Shown: in pieces, positions 44,642 through 52,573 of the stretch
Position numbering within the stretch: position 1 is the first letter of the stretch
Layout of the letters: each line of letters begins with the position of its first letter
NCBI RefSeq assembly: GCF_021556435.1
Contig: NZ_JAKGCU010000001.1
Location: 620,001-684,000, forward strand
Source of the DNA: Gordonia tangerina
GTDB lineage: Bacteria > Actinomycetota > Actinomycetes > Mycobacteriales > Mycobacteriaceae
Length of the DNA: 64,000 nucleotides
Direction: 5' to 3'
Notes under the pieces: generated by a model
Seen by the model: the letters and a program-made list of their open reading frames with translations, nothing else
Told to the model about the DNA's origin: nothing
The model's database searches: none
Made by a program: the position numbers and the translations under genes

Positions 44642-45844
44642 GTGGCTCCACAACGGGAGTGGTTGGAACACGACTTCTACAAGGACCTGGGCGTTGCTTC
44701 TGACGCTTCGGCTGAAGAGATCAAGAAGGCCTACCGGAAGCTCGCCCGCGAACTCCATCCGGACGCGAACCCGGGCGACACCGCGGCCGAAGAACGCTTC
44801 AAGCGGGTGTCCGAAGCACACAGCGTGCTGGCCGATCCAGAGAAGCGCAAAGAATACGACGAGACCCGCGCGATGTTCGCCGGTGGGCGATTCCGTGGCG
44901 GGGGCAATGGCTTTCCCGGCGGTTTCTCGGGAGGCGGTGGAACGCACTACACGACGACGCCGGGGGCCGACTTCAACATCGGTGACCTGTTCGGCGGTGG
45001 TGGTGGCGCCGGCGGCGAGTCGGCGGGCGGTTTCGGCGACCTATTCGACGGGCTGTTCAATCGCGGTCCGCGAACCTCCACGGCGACGCGGCCCAAGCGT
45101 GGCAACGACCTCGAGACCGAGACGACCCTGACGTTCAAGGATGCCGCGACCGGCACGACCGTACCGCTTCGGGTGACCAGCCCGGCGCCGTGCACCACCT
45201 GCCACGGCAGTGGTGCCAAACCGGGTACCAGTCCGCGCGTCTGCCCGAACTGCAACGGGTCCGGATTCGTCAGCCGCAACCAGGGCGCGTTCGGGTTCAG
45301 CGAACCGTGCCAGGACTGCCAGGGCACCGGGTCACGGATCGACGATCCGTGCACCGACTGCGAGGGCAGCGGCGTGAAGGTACGCGCACGCACCATCAAT
45401 GTGCGTATCCCGGCCGGTGTCGAGGACGGCCAACGCATCCGGCTGGCCGGCCAAGGCGAGGCCGGTCGCCGTGGTGCTCCCTCGGGTGACCTCTACGTGG
45501 TGGTCCATGTGACCGCTGACAAGGTGTTCACTCGCAGCGGTAACGACCTGAAGGTGCAGTTGCCGGTCAGCATCTCCGAACTGGTCCTCGGCGCCACCGT
45601 GTCGGTGCCCACACTCGACGGCAGTGTGGGAGTGAAGATCCCCGCCAACACCACCGACGGGCGCACGCTACGCGTGCGCGGACGAGGTGTACCGAAACGT
45701 TCGGGTGGGGCGGGTGACCTGCTGGTGACGGTGAAAGTTGCCGTGCCGCCGAAGCTCGACGACGACGCAGTCGAGGCCATGCGTCGTTACGCCGCCGCGG
45801 AGAAGGCCGCCGGTTTCGATCCACGCGCCGGTTGGGGGCGATGA
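44642..45844 (+). CDS. dnaJ: Co-chaperone DnaJ
   Basis: 400 residues from GTG 44642, ribosome site AAGGAGG. J domain with HPD at [12 protein letters not shown]; Gly/Phe-rich stretch ([17 protein letters not shown]); zinc domain with four CxxCxGxG repeats ([32 protein letters not shown]); C-terminal substrate-binding domains. Stimulates DnaK ATPase. Actinobacteria often have a second DnaJ at hrcA; this is the dnaK-linked type. Its stop overlaps the hspR start. Confidence 0.95.
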   Translation: MAPQREWLEHDFYKDLGVASDASAEEIKKAYRKLARELHPDANPGDTAAEERFKRVSEAHSVLADPEKRKEYDETRAMFAGGRFRGGGNGFPGGFSGGGGTHYTTTPGADFNIGDLFGGGGGAGGESAGGFGDLFDGLFNRGPRTSTATRPKRGNDLETETTLTFKDAATGTTVPLRVTSPAPCTTCHGSGAKPGTSPRVCPNCNGSGFVSRNQGAFGFSEPCQDCQGTGSRIDDPCTDCEGSGVKVRARTINVRIPAGVEDGQRIRLAGQGEAGRRGAPSGDLYVVVHVTADKVFTRSGNDLKVQLPVSISELVLGATVSVPTLDGSVGVKIPANTTDGRTLRVRGRGVPKRSGGAGDLLVTVKVAVPPKLDDDAVEAMRRYAAAEKAAGFDPRAGWGR

Positions 45845-46257
45845 TGGTGGCCGGTAACCACGACCGCAACAAGTTCGACGGAGAAGCCGCCGCGACCTTC
45901 ATGATCTCGGTCGCGGCGGAACTGGCCGGCATGCACGCTCAAACGTTGCGGACCTACGACCGGCTCGGGCTGGTCACGCCGCAGCGCACCACCGGCGGTG
46001 GTCGGCGGTACTCCGCGCGCGACGTCGAGGTGCTGCGCGAGATCCAGCGCCTGTCGCAGGAGGAGGGCGTCAACCTCGCCGGCATCAAACGCATCATCGA
46101 TCTGGAGAACCAGGTCGACGCCCTGCAGCAGCGCATCCGCGAGCTGCAATCCGAAGTCGACAGCGGCGCGGCTCGTAGGGGCGGCGAGCTGGTGCCGGTG
46201 CCGCGCACCAGCGCACTGGTGGTGTGGCAGCCGCGCCGCAAGCGCAAGACCAACTGA
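45841..46257 (+). CDS. hspR: Heat-shock repressor HspR (MerR family)
   Basis: 138 residues, ATG 45841 overlapping the dnaJ stop (ATGATG). MerR-type winged [57 protein letters not shown], then helix [25 protein letters not shown] for dimerisation. HspR binds HAIR with DnaK as co-repressor in related bacteria. Its own operon carries a clear HAIR site at 41860, a standard feedback loop. Confidence 0.93.
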   Translation: MMVAGNHDRNKFDGEAAATFMISVAAELAGMHAQTLRTYDRLGLVTPQRTTGGGRRYSARDVEVLREIQRLSQEEGVNLAGIKRIIDLENQVDALQQRIRELQSEVDSGAARRGGELVPVPRTSALVVWQPRRKRKTN

Positions 46258-46323
46258 TCGGTACCTCGGCCCACCCGTTACCCTGACTCGGGACAAAAGC
46301 GTCGTTGTAGACAGGACGAGGAC

Positions 46324-47421
46324 ATGGCCGAGACCAGAAGCGCCCAGTACGGGGGCGGTTCGAGCTCGGACGGATCGGTCCTCGGGATCTCCGTGGTCGA
46401 GGATCGAGTCGCCTCCGTGGTGCGCGGTGCCGACGGCGACATCATCGCCAGCAACCTGGTCGACCTTCCGGATCCGTCGGCGCAGAGCGCCGAGAACGCC
46501 ATCCACGAACTCGTCGACTCGGTGCCGTACGAGATCAATCGCATCGGTGTCGCCTGCGCCCGACCCGCCACCCAGAGCTACCTGCAGGCCAATCTGGCGC
46601 CGGGTACGTCGCGGCCGGCCTGGTACGACAAGGTGGCCGTCACCGACATGCCGGCGGCGTTGGCCGAGGTGGCCCGGACTGCCGCATCCGGTACCGGGAT
46701 CGTCGCTGCGATTGATCTGGATCGTGACGCCGTCCCGTCGCCGGGTTCGTCGGTCGTCAACCTCGATTCGGCAACCGGCGAGGTCCTGGGAACGGCCGAG
46801 TTCGCCTACGGGTCGCCCGGCCCGGTCACCGATCCCGCCCATGCGGGCGCTGTCGCCGACGCGGTGATGGCGGCACCTGGAGGGTCTGCCGTCACGTCGG
46901 TGGTACTCACCGGCCCCGGCGCCGAGGTGGCCGGAACGTCGGCGGCTCTCGAGTATGCGCTGGCGCGACCGGTCACTGTCGTTGATCAACCGGCGCTCGC
47001 GGCGGCGGTCGGCGCGGCGGTGTTGGCGCTGCGGCCGGGGGCGGTTGTGCGTACCCCGTCGACGCGTCGCTGGTGGCTCATCGGCGCGGCGATGGCGGCG
47101 GCACTGGCCCTCGGTGCGATTGCGGCGTCCGCGGTGTTCGCCGGTGTGGACGCCACCGAAGAGGAGCCGACACCAACTACGACGGTCACCGAGACCGCAG
47201 AAGCGTCGACGGTGACCCGCACCGCTGCGCCGGTCACCGAGGTCCGCACCCGCGTCGCCACCACAACAGTGACCGAATCGCGCGATGCCACGAGCACCAC
47301 GACGGAGACCGAAACCGAGACGGAGACGTCGACGGAGACCGAGACGGTCACCGAGCAGCCGACTGAGACGGTCACCGAGACGACCACCGTGTCCGTCGCC
47401 GGTCAGACTCCCGGCCCGTAG
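46324..47421 (+). CDS. Conserved membrane protein with ASKHA-like N-domain and Thr/Glu-rich tail
   Basis: 365 residues. Residues ~15-240: VLGISVVEDRVASVVRGADGDII, ACARPATQSYLQANL and VTSVVLTGPGAEVAGTSAALEYALARPVTVVDQPALAAA, a pattern like a reduced actin/Hsp70-type ATPase fold. One membrane helix (WWLIGAAMAAALALGAIAASAVF, ~260-282) is followed by an ~80-residue tail of Thr, Glu, Val repeats (TETETETETSTETETV), probably extracytoplasmic. DUF7159-like proteins of mycolic actinomycetes have this layout. ATG 46324. Function unknown. Confidence 0.65.
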   Translation: MAETRSAQYGGGSSSDGSVLGISVVEDRVASVVRGADGDIIASNLVDLPDPSAQSAENAIHELVDSVPYEINRIGVACARPATQSYLQANLAPGTSRPAWYDKVAVTDMPAALAEVARTAASGTGIVAAIDLDRDAVPSPGSSVVNLDSATGEVLGTAEFAYGSPGPVTDPAHAGAVADAVMAAPGGSAVTSVVLTGPGAEVAGTSAALEYALARPVTVVDQPALAAAVGAAVLALRPGAVVRTPSTRRWWLIGAAMAAALALGAIAASAVFAGVDATEEEPTPTTTVTETAEASTVTRTAAPVTEVRTRVATTTVTESRDATSTTTETETETETSTETETVTEQPTETVTETTTVSVAGQTPGP

Positions 47422-47435
47422 GTCCGAGTCTTTCG

Positions 47436-48587
47436 TCAGACCACGGGGTCGTGCTGGATGAGGCTCGCCCGAGCACCTGCGATGAGCATTCGCCGGCGAG
47501 TCGCCTCGATCATCTTCGCCGATCCGGCGATGAGCACCTGGTGCTCGTCCCACGGGCCGGCGGCTGCGGCGACATCGGCGAGGGTGCCGATGTGGTGCTC
47601 GATGCCCAGCGCTTCGGGGGTGGCCACCGCGGTGATCCACCACGGATCGGTGGTCTCTTCGGAAACCGCGGTGACGCGCAGCCAAGGGTTGGTCGCCGCA
47701 ATTCGACGCAATACGACGAGGTCGTAGAGTTCGCCCGGATAGCGCATGCCGTAGAAGATGTGGGTAGGCGGAGTATCGGCGCGCTTGGACATTTCGATGA
47801 GCAGCGCCCGCAGCGGCGCCAGGCCGGATCCGCCGGCCACCATCACCACCGGGCGGTCCGGTTCGATGTGCAGGGTGCCGTGCCCTTGTGCGAAATGCCA
47901 GACGTCGCCGACCCGCGTCTCGCCGACGATGGCGCAGCTCACAGTGCCGCCTTGCACGCCCCGCACGTGAAACTCCAGCTCACCGCGCGGGTTGGGCGGG
48001 ATCGCCGGCGACAGACTTCGCCACGCTTTCGGGCGCTGCGGAATCTGCACCTCGAGGTACTGGCCGGGGGCGAACCGTAGAGGTGCCTTGGACAGCAGCC
48101 GCACCACCGCGAGGTCGCGGGTGATGCGGAACTTCTCCACCACCTCCGCCGACCAGAGCGCCGGGAACGGCGCTGTCTCGGCGGCGCCGCGCATCACGCC
48201 GGTGGTCAGCATCATCGCCTGAGTTACCGTCTGGGCGGTTTCGTCATCCCAGTAGTCACCCAGCAGCGATGCGAACTCGGCGATCAGTGCCCGATAAATG
48301 ACACCGTAGTGCTCGGGGCGGACTCCGAATTTGCGGTGATCACGGCCGAGTTGGGCGAGGAACTCCACGAGCTCGGGGTGGCCATCTGCCTGCGGAATCA
48401 CGTCGAGGACGTGGTCGATGACCCGGAAGAACGCATCGCGCTGACCGGACATGACCGCCGGGAACAGTTCGCGAAGATCGGGATCGATGGCGAACATGCG
48501 CGTGTAGATGTTGGCCGAGAACCGGTCGGGGTCGCGGTTGATCAGCTCGCGGAGCTGGTGGAGGACGTGTCGCGAATGATTGGCCAC
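47436..48587 (-). CDS. Flavohaemoglobin-type globin/FAD reductase
   Basis: 383 residues. Globin domain ~1-145 with proximal His in HRKFGVRPEHYGVI and a distal LFPAVMSGQRDAFF region. FAD domain with LRFAPGQYLEVQIPQ and RSLSPAIPPNPRGELEFHVR; NAD domain VVMVAGGSGLAPLRALL and HIFYGMRYPGELYD. It fits nitric-oxide dioxygenase-type proteins, but the FAD-binding RxYS is replaced by RSLSPA, as in type II flavohaemoglobins of actinomycetes. Those are linked to lactate or lipid-radical handling rather than NO. Convergent with the membrane protein at 46324. Confidence 0.85.
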   Translation of the reverse strand: MANHSRHVLHQLRELINRDPDRFSANIYTRMFAIDPDLRELFPAVMSGQRDAFFRVIDHVLDVIPQADGHPELVEFLAQLGRDHRKFGVRPEHYGVIYRALIAEFASLLGDYWDDETAQTVTQAMMLTTGVMRGAAETAPFPALWSAEVVEKFRITRDLAVVRLLSKAPLRFAPGQYLEVQIPQRPKAWRSLSPAIPPNPRGELEFHVRGVQGGTVSCAIVGETRVGDVWHFAQGHGTLHIEPDRPVVMVAGGSGLAPLRALLIEMSKRADTPPTHIFYGMRYPGELYDLVVLRRIAATNPWLRVTAVSEETTDPWWITAVATPEALGIEHHIGTLADVAAAAGPWDEHQVLIAGSAKMIEATRRRMLIAGARASLIQHDPVV

Positions 48588-48726
48588 GGGCCGGTCACCT
48601 CCCCTGAGCGTGTCGCATGGTCGGCGGGATCGATGCCCGCCCCAGAGAGCCTAGCGGTCCATCGACGGCGACTTGCGATCGATCAATCGATGTCGGGTTC
48701 GCGACGACTGTGGCAACCTCGGGTAC

Positions 48727-49863
48727 GTGAGCTTGCTCGATGGTGTTGTCAGGGGAATTGTCGACGCTCATCTGCACCAGTGGAATCCGCGGAGCACGCC
48801 GTGGGCGGCGAATCGGCTCTCGCGGCTGTATCGGTTCGTGCCCGCATTCGGCGACCGGGTTTTCCCGATGGTGGTGTCGCAGGCCGACCGGGAGTACGTT
48901 CTCACCCCGAGCACCGTCGCGCGCGTGTACGAGCCTATGCAGTACCTGGCCGACACCTCCCCGGTCTTCAAGACCGCCGGTGTGCGGGTGGACACCGTGG
49001 TGCACATGGAGTCGCACTGGCGCGGCGACGAGACCGCCGGCCGCGTCGACACTCCCGCGGGGAGGTCGGCCGTCGAGGAGACGCGGTACGTGACGACCCT
49101 GCCGTTCGGTGCGGATTCGTTGCCTCAACTGGGTGCGATCGTTGCCCACGCCGACCCGCGGGCCGAGCGTTTCGCCGAACTCATCGACGAACATGCCGCC
49201 TTGACCGACCGACTTCGTGGCATTCGGTGGATCACCACCCGTCACCCAGACCCCAAGATCCGCAATGGGGCCGATGCTGATGGCATCTTGTCCTCCCCGT
49301 CGTTCTTGAAGGGCTTCGCCGAGGTTGCCGACCGACGCCTGGTGTTCGACGCGTTCGTCTACTCTCATCAGCTCTACGACGTGGTGACTCTGGCGCGGGA
49401 GTATCCCGAGGTCACCATCGTCGTCGACCACGTCGGGGCGCCGGTCGGGGTGTTCGGACCCGTCGGCGCGCGAACCGGTGCCACTGCGGGTGCGCGCGCA
49501 GACATCATGCGGTTGTGGCGCGAACGAATGGTCACCCTGGCGGCCTACCCGAACGTGATGGTGAAGCTGTCCGGACTCGGGCTGCCGGTTCTGGGCTACG
49601 GACGGGAGCGGTGGGGCAATGTCGGCAGCCGGGCGACACTGACCGAGATGGTCGGCCCGCTGGTCGACCATGTGTTCACCCATTTCGGTGCCGACCGCGT
49701 GATGTTCGGCTCCAATTTCCCCATCGACAAGCCCAACGTATCGTTCGACATGATCGTCGGCGCACTGGTCGATCTGATCGCGCCGCTCGGCGGCGACTAC
49801 GCACTGAGTAAAGTATTCCGAGACAATGCTTTACGCGTCTATAAGATCGAGACACCCGGCTGA
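48727..49863 (+). CDS. Amidohydrolase family protein (amidohydrolase_2)
   Basis: 378 residues from GTG 48727 (a longer frame opens at 48673 without support). Begins IVDAHLHQWNPRS, the metal-binding DAHxH of amidohydrolase_2. Later VVHMESHW, DHVGAPVG and MFGSNFPIDKPNVSFD carry the further metal and acid ligands. The family includes lactonases and decarboxylases with a TIM barrel; the substrate is not evident. Divergent from the flavohaemoglobin gene. Confidence 0.82.
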   Translation: MSLLDGVVRGIVDAHLHQWNPRSTPWAANRLSRLYRFVPAFGDRVFPMVVSQADREYVLTPSTVARVYEPMQYLADTSPVFKTAGVRVDTVVHMESHWRGDETAGRVDTPAGRSAVEETRYVTTLPFGADSLPQLGAIVAHADPRAERFAELIDEHAALTDRLRGIRWITTRHPDPKIRNGADADGILSSPSFLKGFAEVADRRLVFDAFVYSHQLYDVVTLAREYPEVTIVVDHVGAPVGVFGPVGARTGATAGARADIMRLWRERMVTLAAYPNVMVKLSGLGLPVLGYGRERWGNVGSRATLTEMVGPLVDHVFTHFGADRVMFGSNFPIDKPNVSFDMIVGALVDLIAPLGGDYALSKVFRDNALRVYKIETPG

Positions 49864-49888
49864 GCGAATGTCCTGGCCGGCGTGTGGG

Positions 49889-49960
49889 GTCGCGTACCGC
49901 GCACCACAAGGGTTGCTGTGCAACCGATGTGGCCGTCGGGTACGCGACACCACTGTGGTG
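49889..49960. terminator. Bidirectional terminator region after the amidohydrolase
   Basis: GTCGCGTACC ... GGTACGCGAC perfect 10-base arms (49889-49948), directly followed by the palindrome CACCACTGTGGTG (49948-49960). It lies between the convergent amidohydrolase and DUF222/HNH genes. Confidence 0.45.
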
Positions 49961-50066
49961 CCGGAGGGTTAACTCTATGGAGTTGTCAAGGGACGGTTGC
50001 GGTCCCGACCGGGGTCGGGTGCGTGGGAAGACGTGGCTGCGTGACCTACTCGCCAGTCAGCGTGGC

Positions 50067-51314
50067 TCAGGCTGCGGCGGGTAGGTTGTCGAGGTTCATC
50101 GTGCGTCGGTTGTAGGCCGGTATCGGCCGACGTGTCGGGTCGACAGCGACGGGTGGGATGAGCCAGGGATGTCGGTCGTGGCCCATGATCACCTCCCACC
50201 CGTTGTGGTGGATGTCGGCATGACACGACGGGCACAGCAGACATCCGTTGTCCAACACCGTGATTCCACCATCAGCCCAATGGACAATATGGTGGCCCTG
50301 GCAGCGGGAGGCCGCCACGCCGCATTTGATGCAACACTCATCGCGCTTGTGCAACGCCTTACGGAGATGGGCTGGGAACAGGCGTTTGTCTTTACTCATC
50401 TCCATCGGCACCGCCTCACCATCGACAATCGCGACCGTCGCAGTGGTGTCACAGGTCAACGTGCGCAACATGGCTTCAGTGATCGACCCCAGGAACGGCA
50501 GTTCGGCCAAATCGGGAGTATCAGCGGGCACCGACACCAGCATCTGGTGACGTGGTGCCGACGCCGCATCACCACTACGGGCAGCGATATCCAGGAGCGC
50601 TTCGAGGGCGTCGGCATGCCGGCGTTCGGGGCTGCGGGCATCCGGTGAGCCGTCGGGTTCGGGGCGGGGTGCCGCCAACTCTTCCATTGCGGCCGAGAAT
50701 TTTTCGCCGACTTCGGTGTTGAGGTCGGCGCGTACCTGCAGCCGTCCGTCACCGTCGGCATCGTGGGTGAGCGTGTTGAGGTTGCGGTCCTCGGATGCCG
50801 GTAGCCCACCGGTGTCGGCGGCGGCCTGGTTGCCCAGACGACGCGCACGTTTACCGATGTCGGCGGGGGTGGCGCCGGAAAAGAATTGGGCGAGAAGTTC
50901 GGTCACGATGTTTAGACGCGCCACATCGTCGAGCGGTTCCGCCGATCTTTTCCCGACATGATCGACCCCTTTACCCACCGCATCCACATGTTCGGCGGAG
51001 ATCGCCCCATCGGCGGCATGCGCGGCCAGAGTGGGTAGCTGCTCGCGTGCGGCAGTGATACGGATCAGCCGGGAGGCGACCGCCGGCGCGAGCCCCATCA
51101 CGATCAACAACTCGCTGAGTTTGCGGCCGTGGTCGCGGGCCACACCGAGGCGGTCCAGATGGCCGACCACCGTCGCGGCGTGATGGTCGATCAGATTGCG
51201 CAATGTGACCAGAGCGGTCATCGCATCGAACGCTGCACGCCCCGACAGATCGTCGCCCAAGTGCAGGTCACGAACAGAATCAGTGATGGTGGTGAGATCC
51301 CCCGAAGCTCCCAT
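50067..51314 (-). CDS. DUF222 (13E12-type) protein with HNH endonuclease domain
   Basis: 415 residues from ATG 51314 (GGAG just upstream; 51335 is the alternative). N-terminal DUF222 part (FDAMTALVTLRNLIDHHAATVVGHLDRLGVARDHGRKLSELLIVMGLAP ...). C-terminal HNH: CIKCGVAASRCQGHHIVHWADGGITVLDNGCLLCPSCHADIHHNGWEV with both zinc Cys pairs and catalytic HH. These proteins are multi-copy in Mycobacteriales and often sit in variable regions. Compare the HNH-less relative at 12215. Confidence 0.9.
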   Translation of the reverse strand: MGASGDLTTITDSVRDLHLGDDLSGRAAFDAMTALVTLRNLIDHHAATVVGHLDRLGVARDHGRKLSELLIVMGLAPAVASRLIRITAAREQLPTLAAHAADGAISAEHVDAVGKGVDHVGKRSAEPLDDVARLNIVTELLAQFFSGATPADIGKRARRLGNQAAADTGGLPASEDRNLNTLTHDADGDGRLQVRADLNTEVGEKFSAAMEELAAPRPEPDGSPDARSPERRHADALEALLDIAARSGDAASAPRHQMLVSVPADTPDLAELPFLGSITEAMLRTLTCDTTATVAIVDGEAVPMEMSKDKRLFPAHLRKALHKRDECCIKCGVAASRCQGHHIVHWADGGITVLDNGCLLCPSCHADIHHNGWEVIMGHDRHPWLIPPVAVDPTRRPIPAYNRRTMNLDNLPAAA

Positions 51315-51394
51315 GACTCCACTATGGTCGAACATCAGTTCGACGTCAAGGAAATTCTTGAAAATAGTGCAGAAGATTTTTGTGCGGGTGGGGT

Positions 51395-51475
51395 GGTTTC
51401 GATACGCGGCGGGCTCGCAAGCTCGCACGCCGCTACTCAACCGGTGACAGGGGCAGCACGCCGCTACTCAACCGG
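51395..51475. repeat. Extragenic palindromic repeat unit with two 19-base direct repeats
   Basis: GGTTTCGATACGC (51395-51407) starts an imperfect palindrome with GCGGCG / CGCCGC arms. The sequence CACGCCGCTACTCAACCGG occurs at 51426-51444 and again at 51457-51475. GTTTCGATAC ... CTACTCAACC units recur as dispersed elements in actinomycete genomes. They are probably mobile REP-like sequences. Confidence 0.55.
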
Positions 51476-51543
51476 CGACGGGGCCTGTTCGCAAACTCGC
51501 TTGTCACCGCTTTACCGGCGAGGGCGCAAGCGCGAGCCGCGGC

Positions 51544-52539
51544 TCAGCCGGCGGGTTGACGCGCCCATGGCCACCACCGTCGGCGAGATGGTGTGGGAAC
51601 CGGAACATCCTGCAACGCACGGCGAATGATGTCGGTGAACTCGGCACATGTCTCGTAGCGGTCGGCGGGATTCTTCGCCAGGGCTTTCGCGAACACCGAA
51701 TTCAATGACGACGGCAGCCAGGGTTGCGCCTTGGTCAACCGAGGCACCGGATCATGCAGATGGGCATAGGTGATCGCGAACGCGGTCGCGCGGGGGAACG
51801 GGGGTTCGCCGGTGAACAGTTCGAACAGCCCTGCAGCGAAGGCGTATTGGTCCGTAGCGGCGGAGAGTCGTTGGGCGGTCAGCAGTTCCGGTGCCGCATA
51901 GGCGATAGAACCTTGGACGCGGCCGTTGCGGGCGAGTGGGCGGGCGTCGTCGAGCAACTGTGCGATACCGAAGTCGGTGAGCACCGCCCGCGGTCGTTCG
52001 GACCCCGTTGCGACCATGATGTTGGCGGGTTTCACGTCCCGATGCAGCACCTCTGCCGCGTGCGCGTAGTCGAGTGCAGCTCCGATCTGGGTTGCGATCG
52101 CGACGATGGTCTCGACGTCGTCTTCGGTGGGATGTGGTCCGACCAGGTCGTTCGCCGGCCGACCATCGATGTACTCCATCGCCATCCACAGAATCGTTGC
52201 GCGCGTCCGGGTCTCGTCCGACACCTCGGTGGGGTCAATCTCACCACGGGCGTACATGTCGACGATATTCGGGTGGTCGAGCAACGACGCAATGGTGAAC
52301 TCTCGCTCGAAACGCTCCCGCACGCGTTGCCGGTCGCTGGGCCGGGTGTGTAGCACCTTGAGCGCGACCGATCCGGGCTCGCCGATGTGGCGAGCCCGGT
52401 AGACCTCGGCGCTGCTGCCGCTGCCCAGAAAGCTGTCGATGACGTATCCCGCCACCTCGTCGCCCGCCCCGTACACAACGTCAGCGTAGTCGGGCCCGGT
52501 CCGATCGGCGCGGCGGCTCGAAGTGGTCACGACCTGCAC
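51544..52539 (-). CDS. Soluble Ser/Thr protein kinase
   Basis: 331 residues from GTG 52539 (GGAAGG 5 bases upstream). Eukaryote-like kinase with all core motifs: loop LGSGSSAEVY, VALKVLH Lys, LLDHPNIVDMYARGEI, catalytic HRDVKPANIM, DFGIAQLL and APELLTAQ. The body ends RRRWWPWARQPAG after a short basic/Trp tail; there is no membrane helix or PASTA sensor, unlike PknB. The gene follows the DUF2339 membrane gene by 34 bases on the same strand, so it may phosphorylate or be tied to that protein. Confidence 0.9.
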   Translation of the reverse strand: MQVVTTSSRRADRTGPDYADVVYGAGDEVAGYVIDSFLGSGSSAEVYRARHIGEPGSVALKVLHTRPSDRQRVRERFEREFTIASLLDHPNIVDMYARGEIDPTEVSDETRTRATILWMAMEYIDGRPANDLVGPHPTEDDVETIVAIATQIGAALDYAHAAEVLHRDVKPANIMVATGSERPRAVLTDFGIAQLLDDARPLARNGRVQGSIAYAAPELLTAQRLSAATDQYAFAAGLFELFTGEPPFPRATAFAITYAHLHDPVPRLTKAQPWLPSSLNSVFAKALAKNPADRYETCAEFTDIIRRALQDVPVPTPSRRRWWPWARQPAG

Positions 52540-52573
52540 CGTCGCCTTCCATCGGGCTCGGTGGCGTCGTCGG

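Noticed and set aside
48704..48725. SigF promoter before the amidohydrolase (GGGTA at 48721)
   Set aside because: No GTTT-like -35 at 15-17 bases upstream, and the -10 would overlap the start codon region.
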